DNA from: Bosea sp. 124
Lineage (GTDB): Bacteria > Pseudomonadota > Alphaproteobacteria > Rhizobiales > Beijerinckiaceae
Direction of reading: 5' to 3'
Assembly: GCF_003046175.1 (NCBI RefSeq)
Contig: NZ_PZZM01000001.1
Span: forward strand, 5,163,001-5,227,000
DNA length: 64,000 nucleotides
The number at the start of each line of letters is the position of its first letter. Position 1 is the first letter of the stretch. Shown one piece after another: positions 34,029-43,351 of the stretch. The position numbers were made by a program, and so were the translations under genes. The notes beneath the pieces are model-generated. The model was not told the origin of the DNA and searched no databases. It saw only the letters and a list, made by a program, of their open reading frames with translations.

Positions 34029-35003
34029 ATGCTCGACCGTCGCCACCTCATCGGCGCGCTCGCCGGCCTTTCGCTGGCCCTGCCCACCGCCGCCTTCGCC
34101 CAGGCCTATCCGCAGAAGCCGATCACGCTGGTCGTGCCCTATGCGCCCGGCGGCGCGACGGACATCATCGGCCGCGTCGTCGCCGAGGAAATGTCGAACA
34201 GCCTCGGCCAGCGCGTCGTGGTCGAGAATCGCGCCGGTGCCGGCGGCAGCGTCGGGGCGGCAGCCGCCGCGCGCGCCCAGCCGGACGGCTACACCCTGCT
34301 GCTGGGTGCGCTGACCAGCCATTCGATCAATATGGGCCTGCAGGCGAAACCCGGCTTCGACCTCAAGAAGGACCTGTTGCCGATCGGGCTGGCCGGCAAT
34401 GTCGGGCTTGCCCTCGTCGTGCATCCATCCGTCACCGCCAAGACGGTCCCCGAGCTGATCGCGCAGATCAAGGCGAGCCCGGATGCCTATTCCTACGCGT
34501 CGTCCGGACAGGGTTCGCCCCAGCACCTGTCGGGTGAGCTGTTCAACATCAAGGCCGGCACCAAGATGCCTGTCGTGCCTTATCGCGGCTCAGGCCCGGC
34601 GATGACCGACATGGTCGCGGGACAGGTCAAGATCATGTTCGACACCATCCCTGCCGTGCTCCAGCATGTGAAGGCGGGTTCGCTCCGGGCGATCGCGACC
34701 ACCGGGACGGAAACCTCGCCCTTCATGCCCGAGACGCCGACCGCGATCTCGCAGGGCCTGGCCGGCTTCGAGGTGTCGTCCTGGTTCGGCCTGCTCGCTC
34801 CGGCCGGCACGCCGCAGCCGATTCTGGACAAGCTCAACGCCGAGCTGAATAAGGCTCTGCAGAGCCCGAAGCTCAAGGAGGCGTTCACGCTGCAGGGCGT
34901 CGTCCCGAAGCCGAGCACACCCGCCGAAGCTTCGGCACGGATCGACAGCGAGATCGCGAAATGGGGCGAACTGATCAAGGCGGCCGGCATCAAGGCCGAG
35001 TGA
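34029..35003 (+). CDS. Bug-family (TctC-like) tripartite tricarboxylate binding protein, orphan
   Basis: This is a 324-residue periplasmic receptor. A signal peptide (MLDRRHLIGALAGLSLALPT, ending AFAQ) precedes AYPQKPITLVVPYAPGGATDIIGR, the classic Bug start with its GGATD ligand loop. A GGAGG site precedes the ATG at 34029. No tctA or tctB gene accompanies it here, so it either uses permeases encoded elsewhere or acts as a sensor-type Bug protein. It lies 76 bases after the dehydratase and 19 bases before the next gene, so it is part of the operon. Confidence 0.92.
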   Translation: MLDRRHLIGALAGLSLALPTAAFAQAYPQKPITLVVPYAPGGATDIIGRVVAEEMSNSLGQRVVVENRAGAGGSVGAAAAARAQPDGYTLLLGALTSHSINMGLQAKPGFDLKKDLLPIGLAGNVGLALVVHPSVTAKTVPELIAQIKASPDAYSYASSGQGSPQHLSGELFNIKAGTKMPVVPYRGSGPAMTDMVAGQVKIMFDTIPAVLQHVKAGSLRAIATTGTETSPFMPETPTAISQGLAGFEVSSWFGLLAPAGTPQPILDKLNAELNKALQSPKLKEAFTLQGVVPKPSTPAEASARIDSEIAKWGELIKAAGIKAE

Positions 35004-35022
35004 CGGCGCCGGAAAGCTGCTC

Positions 35023-35955
35023 ATGAGCGACACCGTCCAGCATCTCGCCATCCAGAAGCTCGCCATTGTGGGCGCCGGCATGATCGGCGCCAGTTGGGCG
35101 GCGCTTGCCAGCGCGCATGGTGTCGCGGTCTTCGCCTATGATCCCAATCCCGAGGCCGAGGCGCGCTTCCTCGCCCATGTCGAGCGAGCGCGGACGCAGC
35201 TGACGGAACTCGGTTTGACCGGGGCCGGCGCCGTCTCCTTCTCGAGCGATCTCGCCACCGCGCTGGCGGGGGCAGGTTTCGTCCAGGAGAACGGGCCCGA
35301 GAACGAGGCGGTGAAGCGCAAGCTCCTCGCCGAAATCGACGCCCTGCTTCCGGCCGACGCGATCATCGCCAGCTCGACCTCGGCGCTGGTCCGCAGCGCC
35401 ATCGTCGCCGATTGCGCGCGGCCGGAGCGGATCGTCGTGGCGCATCCGTTCAACCCGCCGCATCTCGTGCCGCTGGTCGAGATCGTCGGGGCCGATGCCG
35501 ATGTGGTGGCGCGGGCGGCCGATTTCTATCGCTCGCTCGGGCGGCGCCCGGTCGTGCTCAACCGCGAGATGCCCGGCCATATCGCCAACCGGCTGGCCTC
35601 GGCGCTCTATCGCGAGGCGGTGCATCTCGTCGAACAGGGCGTGGCGAGCGTCGCCGACATCGATGCGGCCCTGTGCAACGGCCCCGGCCTGCGCTGGGCC
35701 CTGATGGGTCCGCACATGACCTATCATCTCGGTGGCGGCGAAGGCGGCATCGCCGGCTACCTCGCCCATCTCGGCCCGAGCCAGGTGCGGCGCTGGCAAT
35801 CGCTCGGCAACCCGTCCCTCGACGCGGAGGTCCAGGCAAAGATCGTCGCCGGTGTCGCGGAGGAAGCGGCGGGGCGCTCGATCGCCGAGCTGGAAGAGCG
35901 CCGAGACGAAGGCCTGCTCGCTCTTTTGAAGGCCCGCACACTCGTCAGCGACTGA
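35023..35955 (+). CDS. 3-hydroxyacyl-CoA dehydrogenase NAD-binding family protein (carnitine/L-gulonate dehydrogenase-like)
   Basis: This is a 310-residue dehydrogenase with a Rossmann domain (KLAIVGAGMIGASWAALAS), catalytic-type SSTSALVRS and HPFNPPHLVPLVEIVG motifs, and the C-terminal helical domain with NRLASALYREAVHLVE. Short members of this family, without a crotonase half, include L-carnitine dehydrogenase, L-gulonate 3-dehydrogenase (CRYL1) and hydroxybutyryl-CoA dehydrogenase. Beside a sugar-acid dehydratase, a free hydroxy acid such as L-gulonate is a more natural substrate than a CoA ester; this is inference. Confidence 0.88.
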   Translation: MSDTVQHLAIQKLAIVGAGMIGASWAALASAHGVAVFAYDPNPEAEARFLAHVERARTQLTELGLTGAGAVSFSSDLATALAGAGFVQENGPENEAVKRKLLAEIDALLPADAIIASSTSALVRSAIVADCARPERIVVAHPFNPPHLVPLVEIVGADADVVARAADFYRSLGRRPVVLNREMPGHIANRLASALYREAVHLVEQGVASVADIDAALCNGPGLRWALMGPHMTYHLGGGEGGIAGYLAHLGPSQVRRWQSLGNPSLDAEVQAKIVAGVAEEAAGRSIAELEERRDEGLLALLKARTLVSD

Positions 35956-35970
35956 CAAGGCATCCAACCA

Positions 35971-36660
35971 ATGACCGACACGACCGAAGCGGCCCCACGG
36001 ATCGCGCTCATTCATGCGCTTGAGGAATCGGTGCTGCCGGCGCGGGCAGCCTTCTCCGCGCATTGGCCGCAGGCAAAGGCCTTCGACCTGCTCGATACCT
36101 CGCTCGCGACCGATCTCGCCGCGCGCGGCAGCCTCGACGCGGCGATGACCGAGCGCTTCCTGACGCTGGGGCGCTACGCGGTTGCGACAGAAGGCACCGC
36201 CGGACCGGCGAAAGCGATCCTCTTCACCTGCTCGGCCTTCGGCCCGGCGATCGATGCGGTCAAGCGCGACCTGCCGATCCCGGTACTGCGCCCCAACGAA
36301 TCCGCTTTCGCGGAAGCACTAGCGCTGGGCGGCCGCATCGGCCTCGTCGTGACCTTCGCCCCGTCCCTGCCCTCGCTGACGCAGGAGTTGAACGAGATGG
36401 CCGGCAAGCCGGTCGATGTCGCCGGCATCGTGGTCGATGGCGCGCTCGCAGCGCTGAAGGCGGGGGACGGCGAGATGCATGACCGCCTCGTGGCGGCAGA
36501 GGTTGCGCGTCTTGGCGGGATCGACACGCTGATCCTTGGCCAGTTCTCGCTTGCCCGCGCCAAGCCCGCGATCGAGGCCGCGACCGGCCTGCGCGTCGTG
36601 ACGACGCCGGAAGCCGCGATCCGCGGCCTGAAGCGCGCGCTGGACACAGCCGCTCCCTGA
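35971..36660 (+). CDS. Asp/Glu racemase superfamily protein with one catalytic Cys
   Basis: This 229-residue protein has the racemase pseudo-symmetric fold. The first catalytic Cys is present (C87, LFTCSAF). The second position, normally LGCTH, reads LILGQFS (Q191), so the usual two-Cys pair is broken. True racemases need both; maleate isomerase also uses two, and arylmalonate decarboxylases use one Cys, although the one retained there is in the other half. It lies 15 bases after the dehydrogenase gene and ends the operon. A decarboxylase, isomerase or lyase role is possible. Confidence 0.82.
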   Translation: MTDTTEAAPRIALIHALEESVLPARAAFSAHWPQAKAFDLLDTSLATDLAARGSLDAAMTERFLTLGRYAVATEGTAGPAKAILFTCSAFGPAIDAVKRDLPIPVLRPNESAFAEALALGGRIGLVVTFAPSLPSLTQELNEMAGKPVDVAGIVVDGALAALKAGDGEMHDRLVAAEVARLGGIDTLILGQFSLARAKPAIEAATGLRVVTTPEAAIRGLKRALDTAAP

Positions 36661-36986
36661 TCGCCAGGCGGCGACGGAGAGCGGAGCGGCGCCATGCCCG
36701 TGAAGGCAGCCGCCCAGCCCCGGTGACGGTGGTCGATTGCCGATCCGTGCGCAGGCGACGATTGCATCGCCGCCGCCCCCGAAAGCGAGATGATTTCCCT
36801 CGGGAGGGGGCGATCTTCGGAAAAGCGCACTCTTGACCATTGGCGGCGCCCGGAAGAGTCTGACGAACGAAAATTCCTTTAAAAGAACGGCTCCCGACGA
36901 CATCCGGCAGTCCTCCGTTGCGGCAGACATGCCCGACGGTGGCGCGGCTTCCATCGTGGCCGCCGGGTCTGCGCGTTCGGTCAGCC
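36661..36986. other. Intergenic region, 326 bases, contains the cysH promoter
   Basis: The first half carries the end of the racemase transcript. The second half should hold the promoter of the cysH-cysD-cysN operon. The TTC-N8-GAACG sulfur motif is at 36874-36889, listed separately. No coding sequence is evident. Confidence 0.55.
36874..36889 (+). promoter_or_regulatory. Candidate sulfur-regulon operator upstream of cysH
   Basis: TTC-CTTTAAAA-GAACG, 98 bases before the cysH start codon. The same TTC-N8-GAACG pattern with an A-rich centre occurs at 40474-40489 (sulfate transporter) and 44557-44572 (sulfite reductase cluster). Confidence 0.5.
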
Positions 36987-37763
36987 ATGAGAACAAATCC
37001 AAAGGCGATCCCGTCCGATCAAGGCGCTGTTTCAGCGAACCGGATCGATGAGCACGATGTCGGCACCCGCCTGATGACGGCGCGCGCGCGCTGTGCGGGG
37101 ACCATCGTGTTCACCACGAGTTTCGGGCTCGAGGACCAGGTGCTGACGCACTGGATCGCATCGGCTGGACTGGCCAGGGAGATCGTTTTCGCGACGCTGG
37201 ATACCGGCCGGCTGTTTCCCGAGGTCCATGATCTGTGGGCGCTGACCGAAGATCGCTACGGCATCTCCATTCGCGGCTATGCGCCGGAGGCCGCCGATAT
37301 CGAGCGGCTCGTGCTGCAGCAGGGCATCAACGGCTTCCGCATATCGCCAGAGACGCGCAGGCGCTGCTGCGCCGTGCGCAAGCTCGTTCCTCTGGAGCGC
37401 GCGCTGCGGGGCGCAGCGGGCTGGATCACCGGCCTGCGGGCCGACCAGTCGCAGGCGCGTGCCGACACCTCCTTCCTGCAGCAGGATACAGAGCGCGGTC
37501 TCCTCAAGATCAGCCCGCTCTACGACTGGTCGCGCGAGCAGGCATTGGATTTCGCCCGCCGGCTTGAGGTGCCGCTGAACCCGCTGCACGCGCGCGGCTT
37601 CGTCTCGATCGGCTGCGCGCCCTGTACACGCGCGATCGCCCCCGGCGAGCCGGAGCGCGCGGGCCGCTGGTGGTGGGAGCAGGATGCGGCGAAGGAATGC
37701 GGGCTGCATGTCGGCAGCGACGGGCGCCTCGTTCGCGCAGCAGCGTCGGCGGCTGCGCCATGA
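36987..37763 (+). CDS. cysH: Assimilatory APS reductase (CysH family, 4Fe-4S type)
   Basis: This is a 258-residue PAPS/APS reductase. It contains [15 protein letters not shown] (about 43-57), the LDTGRLFPE loop and the C-terminal redox Cys in ECGLH (237-241). The paired cysteines CC at 127-128 plus C210 and C213 (SIGCAPCT) are the [4Fe-4S] ligands that distinguish APS reductases from the PAPS enzymes of enteric bacteria. It should therefore reduce APS directly with thioredoxin or glutathione, and no APS kinase is needed. The start is the ATG at 36987; it overlaps cysD by ATGA. Confidence 0.92.
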   Translation: MRTNPKAIPSDQGAVSANRIDEHDVGTRLMTARARCAGTIVFTTSFGLEDQVLTHWIASAGLAREIVFATLDTGRLFPEVHDLWALTEDRYGISIRGYAPEAADIERLVLQQGINGFRISPETRRRCCAVRKLVPLERALRGAAGWITGLRADQSQARADTSFLQQDTERGLLKISPLYDWSREQALDFARRLEVPLNPLHARGFVSIGCAPCTRAIAPGEPERAGRWWWEQDAAKECGLHVGSDGRLVRAAASAAAP

Positions 37764-38662
37764 TCGCCCTCAGCCATCTCCAGCGCCTCGAAGCCGAGGC
37801 AATCTTCATCCTGCGCGAGGTCGCCGCGACCTGCGACAATCCGGTGCTGCTCTACTCGATCGGCAAGGATTCGGCGGTGCTGCTGCATCTGGCGATGAAG
37901 GCGTTCCACCCCGGCAAGCCGCCCTTCCCGCTCCTGCATGTCGACACGACCTGGAAGTTCCGCGAGATGATCGCCTTCCGCGATGAGACCGCGCGCAGGC
38001 TCGGGCTGGAGCTCATCGTCCACATCAACCAGGACGGGGTGAAGGCCGGGATCAATCCGATCGCCTCCGGCTCCCGCATCCATACCGATGTGATGAAGAC
38101 GCAGGGGTTGAAGCAGGCGCTCGACCGATACGGCTTCGACGCCGCCTTCGGCGGCGCGCGGCGCGACGAGGAGAAGACCCGCGCCAAGGAGCGCGTCTTC
38201 TCCCTGCGCAGCGCCGATCACCGCTGGGACCCGAAGAACCAGCGGCCCGAACCCTGGTCGCTGTTCAACACCGCCAAGAGACCGGGCGAAAGCTTCCGCG
38301 TCTTCCCGCTCTCGAACTGGACCGAGCGCGACGTCTGGGACTACATCGCGCTCGAGAGCATCCCGGTCGTGCCGCTCTATTTCGCCGCGCCGCGGCCGGT
38401 CCTGCGTCGCGGCGACGCCTGGATCATGCGCGACGACGAGCGCCTGCCGCTGCTGCCGGGCGAAGTCGTCGAGACCGGCATGGTCCGCTTCCGTACGCTC
38501 GGCTGCTATCCGCTGACCGGCGCGTTCGAGAGCGACGCCACCAGCCTCACCGACATCATCGCCGAAATGCGCGCCTCGCAGAGTTCGGAGCGGCAGGGCC
38601 GGATCATCGACCATGACGGCACGGGCTCGATGGAGCAGAAGAAGCAGGAAGGCTATTTCTGA
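37760..38662 (+). CDS. cysD: Sulfate adenylyltransferase subunit 2
   Basis: This is a 300-residue PP-loop ATP pyrophosphatase family protein. The motif [16 protein letters not shown] is near residue 28, followed by [11 protein letters not shown], the [18 protein letters not shown] segment and the C-terminal [10 protein letters not shown], all diagnostic for CysD. It makes APS from ATP and sulfate, driven by the GTPase CysN. The start ATG overlaps the cysH stop (ATGA) and its stop overlaps the cysN start by one base. Confidence 0.96.
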   Translation: MIALSHLQRLEAEAIFILREVAATCDNPVLLYSIGKDSAVLLHLAMKAFHPGKPPFPLLHVDTTWKFREMIAFRDETARRLGLELIVHINQDGVKAGINPIASGSRIHTDVMKTQGLKQALDRYGFDAAFGGARRDEEKTRAKERVFSLRSADHRWDPKNQRPEPWSLFNTAKRPGESFRVFPLSNWTERDVWDYIALESIPVVPLYFAAPRPVLRRGDAWIMRDDERLPLLPGEVVETGMVRFRTLGCYPLTGAFESDATSLTDIIAEMRASQSSERQGRIIDHDGTGSMEQKKQEGYF

Positions 38663-40317
38663 TGAGTTCGCTTCCTGCCCGACAGCGCGCCGGCGAGGCG
38701 TCGCTGCCGGGAGACGGCCCGGCCAATGACGACGGGCTTCAGCCGCGCTCGCTGCTGCGCTTCATCACCTGCGGTTCGGTCGATGACGGCAAGTCGACGC
38801 TGATCGGCCGCATCCTGTTCGAGACCGGCGCGGTCTTCGACGACCAGCTCGGCACGCTGCAGCGGGATTCCCGCAAATTCGGCACGCAGGGCGACAAGGT
38901 CGATTTCGCGCTACTCGTCGATGGCCTCTCGGCCGAGCGCGAGCAGGGCATCACCATCGATGTGGCCTATCGCTATTTCTCGACGCCGCAGCGCGCCTTC
39001 ATCGTCGCCGATACGCCCGGCCACGAGCAGTACACCCGCAACATGGCAACGGGTGCCTCGACCGCCGATCTCGCCGTCATCCTGGTCGATGCACGGCTCG
39101 GCCTGCTGAAGCAGACGCTGCGGCACTCCTTCATCATCTCGCTCGTCGGCGTCCGCCATGTCGTAGTGGCGGTCAACAAGATGGATCTGGTCGGCTACGA
39201 CCGGGCCGTCTTCGAACGCATCTGCGACGAATACCGGCGCGCCACCGCCGGGCTCGGCTTCGCGCAGATCAGTTTCATCCCGATCTCGGCACGCGATGGC
39301 GACAATGTCACCAGTCCGTCGGCTGCCATGGGCTGGTATGAGGGCGCGGCCCTGCTTGCGCTTCTGGAGACGGTCTCGATCGATGCCGGACGCGACGCCG
39401 AGCAGGGCGCCGTCCTGCCGGTGCAATGGGTCAACCGGCCCCACTCGGAGTTCCGGGGCTATTGCGGCAATCTCGCGCTTGGCCATCTGAGGACGGGCGA
39501 CGAGATCACCGTCCTGCCCTCGGGTCGCACAAGCCGCATCGCGCGCATCCTGACACCCGGCGGAGAGGCGGGGCACGCCTCCGCCGGCCAGGCCCTCACC
39601 GTAACCCTCACCGACGAGGTCGACATCTCCCGCGGCGATCTGATCGTCGGCGCAGGACCGAGACCTGCGGTGCGGCGCAGCCTGAACGCGCGCCTGCTCT
39701 GGACCGCCGAAACGCCGCTCGCGCCCGGCGGCCTCTACCGCCTGAAGCTCGCGAGCACGCAAGCCGGCGCGGTCGTCAGCGCCCTGCATCACAGCATCGA
39801 CGTGACGCGCTTCGCGGAGGTGCCAGCGGCGGCGCTGGCGATGAACGACATCGGCTCCGTCACGATCGAGCTCGACAGGCCGATCGGAGCCCTACCCTTC
39901 TCGGCAAGCGCGGAGCTCGGCGGCTTCATCCTCGTCGACCGTATCAGCCATGAGACGGTCGCGTTCGGCTTCGTCAACGCGGACGCGCCCGCCCCGGCAC
40001 GAGCCGGCAGCCAACGGCCCGGTGCTGCGGCGGCCCTGCTCGCAGCGCTCCGCGACCGGATCGGACACTCGGGCTCGCTCGTCCGGGCCGAGTTAAACGG
40101 CGCAGCCTGCGGCAACGTGGCTGCCAGTCTTCTCGCCGGCGGCCTCGTTCATGGCTTGACCGGCAGCCCGTCGATGGCGTTGCTTGTGGCCGTGGCCGAC
40201 CTCCTGCTGCGCCCGCTGCTGCTGGGTACGGGATGGGCCTGCGCGCACGCCCTGTGGCGACGACGCCAGAGCCGGATCCAACCGGCATCGGAGAATGTTC
40301 TCGGAGACGGGATCTGA
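38662..40317 (+). CDS. cysN: Sulfate adenylyltransferase subunit 1 with hydrophobic C-terminal extension
   Basis: This is a 551-residue GTPase subunit. G1 is CGSVDDGKST (37-46), G3 DTPGHEQY (117-124), G4 NKMD (172-175); domains 2 and 3 of the EF-Tu-like fold follow to about residue 450. CysN is usually about 430-475 residues, or about 640 when fused to APS kinase. Here the last 95 residues are neither: a segment around 480-545 (GSLVRAELNGAACGNVAASL ... LLLRPLLLGTGW...HALWRRR) is hydrophobic and resembles a DUF2061-type membrane domain. The extension could tether the complex to the membrane. Confidence 0.92.
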   Translation: MSSLPARQRAGEASLPGDGPANDDGLQPRSLLRFITCGSVDDGKSTLIGRILFETGAVFDDQLGTLQRDSRKFGTQGDKVDFALLVDGLSAEREQGITIDVAYRYFSTPQRAFIVADTPGHEQYTRNMATGASTADLAVILVDARLGLLKQTLRHSFIISLVGVRHVVVAVNKMDLVGYDRAVFERICDEYRRATAGLGFAQISFIPISARDGDNVTSPSAAMGWYEGAALLALLETVSIDAGRDAEQGAVLPVQWVNRPHSEFRGYCGNLALGHLRTGDEITVLPSGRTSRIARILTPGGEAGHASAGQALTVTLTDEVDISRGDLIVGAGPRPAVRRSLNARLLWTAETPLAPGGLYRLKLASTQAGAVVSALHHSIDVTRFAEVPAAALAMNDIGSVTIELDRPIGALPFSASAELGGFILVDRISHETVAFGFVNADAPAPARAGSQRPGAAAALLAALRDRIGHSGSLVRAELNGAACGNVAASLLAGGLVHGLTGSPSMALLVAVADLLLRPLLLGTGWACAHALWRRRQSRIQPASENVLGDGI

Positions 40318-40357
40318 CGGTCTGCGAGGCCGGATTCGTTCGGTCCGGGGGAGAAAA

Positions 40358-40439
40358 ACCAGCTTTCTGAAACCGGGGGCTGCCCCAGCATGCCCTTCTC
40401 CTGAACCGACCAACTTTGAAACACAGTGCTGCCCCAGAC
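40358..40439. repeat. Two imperfect ~32-base direct repeats upstream of the sulfate transporter operon
   Basis: Copy 1 (40358-40390) begins ACCAGCTTTCTGAAAC and ends GCTGCCCCAG; copy 2 (40409-40439) begins ACCAACTTTGAAAC and ends GCTGCCCCAG. They differ by short indels and a few substitutions and are 51 bases apart. They lie between cysN and the TTC-N8-GAACG motif, so they may be regulatory. Confidence 0.5.
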
Positions 40440-40473
40440 TGTTGTCCGACACTCCGCCGCAGCATACGCTTTG

Positions 40474-40489
40474 TTCTGTAAAAAGAACG
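40474..40489 (+). promoter_or_regulatory. Candidate sulfur-regulon operator upstream of the sulfate transporter operon
   Basis: TTC-TGTAAAAA-GAACG, 41 bases before the start codon of the sulfate-binding protein. With flanking G it is an inverted repeat GTTCT-N6-AGAAC. It matches sites at 36874 and 44557. Confidence 0.5.
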
Positions 40490-40529
40490 CCCGATCCTTC
40501 AGCCGGGCTTGTTGGTAACAACGGAGAGC

Positions 40530-41570
40530 ATGATGACTCGCCCCCTCTTCCGCCGCCTGCTTCAGGCCGGGTTCGCACTGGGAGCCTTCTCGCTGTGCTT
40601 CGGCGTCGTGGCCGGGGCTCGCGCCCAGACGGAACTGCTGAACGTCTCCTACGATCCGACGCGCGAACTCTACCGCGAGATCAACGCCGCCTTCATCGCC
40701 GAATGGAACGCCAGGAACGCGAAGAAGATCACCACGATCCGTCAGTCGCATGGCGGCTCCGGCGCGCAGGCGCGCACCGTCATCGACGGCCTGAACGCCG
40801 ATGTGCTGACGCTGGCGCTCGCCGGCGACATCGACGCGGTCGCAACCCGCTCGAAGAAACTGCCGGAGAACTGGCAGACCCGCCTGCCGCAGAATTCCTC
40901 ACCCTACACCTCGACGATCGTGTTCCTCGTCCGCAAGGGCAATCCGAAGGCGATCAAGGACTGGGGTGACCTGGTGAAACCCGGCGTGCAGATCATCACC
41001 CCCAACCCGAAGACCTCCGGCGGCGCCCGCTGGAACTATCTCGCCGCCTGGGCCTATGCCGAAAAGGCCTTCAACAAGGACGAGACCAGGATCCGGGAGT
41101 ATATCGGCAAGCTGCTCGCCAATGTCCCGGTGCTCGACACCGGCGCGCGCGGTGCCACCACCACCTTCACCCAGCGCGGCATCGGCGACGTCTTCCTGTC
41201 CTGGGAGAACGAGGCGTTCCTGGCGCTGAAGGAGTTCGGTGCCGACAAATTCGACATCGTGGTGCCCAGCCTCTCGATCCTGGCCGAGCCGCCGGTGACG
41301 ATCGTCGACGCCAATGTCGACGCCAAGGGTACGCGCGCCGAGGCCCAAGCCTATCTCGAATTCCTCTATTCGCCCAAGGGCCAGGCGATCATCGCCAAGA
41401 ACTTCTACCGGCCGCGCAATCCGGAAGCCGCCGCTCCGAAGGACATCGCCAATTTCCCGAAGGTCGACCTCGTCACCATCGACGCCGTCTTCGGCGGTTG
41501 GGCCAAGGCACAGCCGACCCATTTCGGCGATGGCGGCACCTTCGACCAGCTCTACAAGCCGGCGCGCTGA
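40530..41570 (+). CDS. Sulfate ABC transporter substrate-binding protein
   Basis: This is a 346-residue periplasmic sulfate receptor of the Sbp/CysP family. A signal peptide ends at GARAQ; the mature part begins [22 protein letters not shown] and carries [16 protein letters not shown] and [16 protein letters not shown], which line the anion site. Two ATGs (40530, 40533) follow a GGAGAG site. It is the first gene of sbp-cysT-cysW-cysA. It could be named sbp or cysP; sequence alone does not decide. Confidence 0.94.
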   Translation: MMTRPLFRRLLQAGFALGAFSLCFGVVAGARAQTELLNVSYDPTRELYREINAAFIAEWNARNAKKITTIRQSHGGSGAQARTVIDGLNADVLTLALAGDIDAVATRSKKLPENWQTRLPQNSSPYTSTIVFLVRKGNPKAIKDWGDLVKPGVQIITPNPKTSGGARWNYLAAWAYAEKAFNKDETRIREYIGKLLANVPVLDTGARGATTTFTQRGIGDVFLSWENEAFLALKEFGADKFDIVVPSLSILAEPPVTIVDANVDAKGTRAEAQAYLEFLYSPKGQAIIAKNFYRPRNPEAAAPKDIANFPKVDLVTIDAVFGGWAKAQPTHFGDGGTFDQLYKPAR

Positions 41571-41573
41571 GCG

Positions 41574-42437
41574 ATGACAGCGAGCGCGACCTCGCGCGCG
41601 ACCTCCTGGGGCTGGCGTCAGCCGAGCGTGCTGCCGGGCCTCGGCCTCTCGCTCGGCATCACGCTCGCCGCGCTGTCGCTGGTCGTGCTGATCCCGCTCG
41701 CGGCCCTGTTCGTCAAGGCTGCCAGCGCAGGCCCCGCCGAGATCTGGGCGATCGCCACCTCGCCGCGCACGCTGGCGGCGCTGCGCCTTTCGTTCCTCGG
41801 CGCGCTCTTCGCCGCCTCGGTCAACGCCGTCTTCGGCCTGATGCTGGCCTGGGTGCTGGTGCGCTACGAGTTCCCCGGCCGGCGGCTGGTCGATGCCGCC
41901 GTGGACCTGCCCTTCGCGCTGCCAACCGCCGTCGCCGGCATCGCACTCGCGGCGATCTATGCGCCCAATGGCTGGGTCGGCAGTCTTCTGGCCCCGTTCG
42001 ATATCAAGGTCGCCTATACGCCGCTCGGCGTGATGGTCGCGCTGATCTTCATCGGCCTGCCCTTCGTGGTGCGGATGGTGCAGCCCGTTCTCGAGGAATC
42101 GCAGGGCGATATCGAGGAGGCTGCTGCCCTGCTCGGCGCCAGCCGCCTGCGGACGATCTTCCGCGTCGTGCTGCCGCCCGTCCTGCCGGCGCTGCTGACC
42201 GGCTTCGTGCTCGCCTTCGCGCGGGCCGTCGGCGAATATGGCTCGGTCATCTTCATTGCCGGCAACGTGCCGATGCTGTCGGAGATCGCGCCGCTGCTGA
42301 TCGTGATCAAGCTCGAACAGTTCGACTATGCGGGCGCAGCCGTCATCGCGACCCTCATGCTGATGATGTCGTTTGCGCTCATCTTGCTGGTGAACCTGAT
42401 CCAGGCGCGTGCCCGGCGAAAGCTCGGCGATGTCTGA
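41574..42437 (+). CDS. cysT: Sulfate ABC transporter permease CysT (CysU)
   Basis: This is a 287-residue inner-membrane permease with about six helices. The DLPFALPTAVAGIALA segment and the cytoplasmic EAA loop (IEEAAALLGASRLRTIFRVVLPPVLPAL) are typical of CysT. It begins three bases after the binding-protein stop and overlaps cysW. It forms the channel with CysW. Confidence 0.95.
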   Translation: MTASATSRATSWGWRQPSVLPGLGLSLGITLAALSLVVLIPLAALFVKAASAGPAEIWAIATSPRTLAALRLSFLGALFAASVNAVFGLMLAWVLVRYEFPGRRLVDAAVDLPFALPTAVAGIALAAIYAPNGWVGSLLAPFDIKVAYTPLGVMVALIFIGLPFVVRMVQPVLEESQGDIEEAAALLGASRLRTIFRVVLPPVLPALLTGFVLAFARAVGEYGSVIFIAGNVPMLSEIAPLLIVIKLEQFDYAGAAVIATLMLMMSFALILLVNLIQARARRKLGDV

Positions 42438-43335
42438 CGCCGCCCTGCCCCGCCGCGATGCGACCCTGCCGGCGCCGGCTGCGAAGCCGCGCACCGCGCG
42501 CCGTGTCGGCGGCGAGAGCCGTACCGTGCAGATCCTGCTGATCGTTGTCTCGCTCGCCTTCCTGCTGCTGTTCCTGCTGCTGCCGCTGATCTCGGTTTTC
42601 GTCGAGGCCGGCGCGCGCGGCTGGGCGGCCTATCGCGACGCCGTCACAGAGCCGGACGCCGTCGCCGCGATCCGCCTGACCTTGCTGGTCGCCGCCATCG
42701 CGGTGCCGTTCAACGTCGTGGTCGGCATCAGTGCCGCCTGGGCCATCGCCAAGTTCGAGTTTCGCGGCAAAAGCCTGCTGATCAGCCTGATCGACCTGCC
42801 CTTCTCGGTGTCGCCGGTGATCTCGGGGCTGGTCTATGTCCTGCTCTTCGGCGCGCAGGGCTATCTCGGCCCGTTCCTCAAGGCGAACGGCATCGAGATC
42901 ATCTTCGCGCTGCCGGGCCTCGTGCTCGCCACCGTCTTCGTCACCTTCCCCTTCGTGGCGCGCGAGCTGATTCCACATATGCAGGCGCTCGGCTCGTCCG
43001 ACGAGGAGGCGGCGCTGACGCTCGGCGCCTCGCCCTGGCGCGTCTTCCTCACGATCACGCTGCCCAATGTGAAATGGAGCCTGTTCTACGGCGTACTGCT
43101 CTGCAACGCCCGGGCGATGGGGGAATTCGGCGCCGTCGCGGTCGTCTCGGGCAAGATCCGCGGCCTGACCAACACCATGCCGCTGCATGTCGAGATCCTC
43201 TACAACGAATATATGAGCGCGGCCGCCTTTGCCGTCGCCTCCCTGCTGGCCGGGCTCGCGCTCGTCACCCTCGCCCTCAAATCCCTTCTGGAATGGCGCT
43301 ATGGCGACGCGATCGCCGCCTCGCGCCGCCACTGA
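42430..43335 (+). CDS. cysW: Sulfate ABC transporter permease CysW
   Basis: This is a 301-residue permease. It contains [20 protein letters not shown] and the EAA loop [31 protein letters not shown], both diagnostic of CysW. The ATG at 42430 overlaps the cysT stop by eight bases; the longer frame starting at 42409 lies fully within cysT and is unlikely. Confidence 0.95.
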   Translation: MSDAALPRRDATLPAPAAKPRTARRVGGESRTVQILLIVVSLAFLLLFLLLPLISVFVEAGARGWAAYRDAVTEPDAVAAIRLTLLVAAIAVPFNVVVGISAAWAIAKFEFRGKSLLISLIDLPFSVSPVISGLVYVLLFGAQGYLGPFLKANGIEIIFALPGLVLATVFVTFPFVARELIPHMQALGSSDEEAALTLGASPWRVFLTITLPNVKWSLFYGVLLCNARAMGEFGAVAVVSGKIRGLTNTMPLHVEILYNEYMSAAAFAVASLLAGLALVTLALKSLLEWRYGDAIAASRRH

Positions 43336-43351
43336 TCGCGGGAACGCCCCC

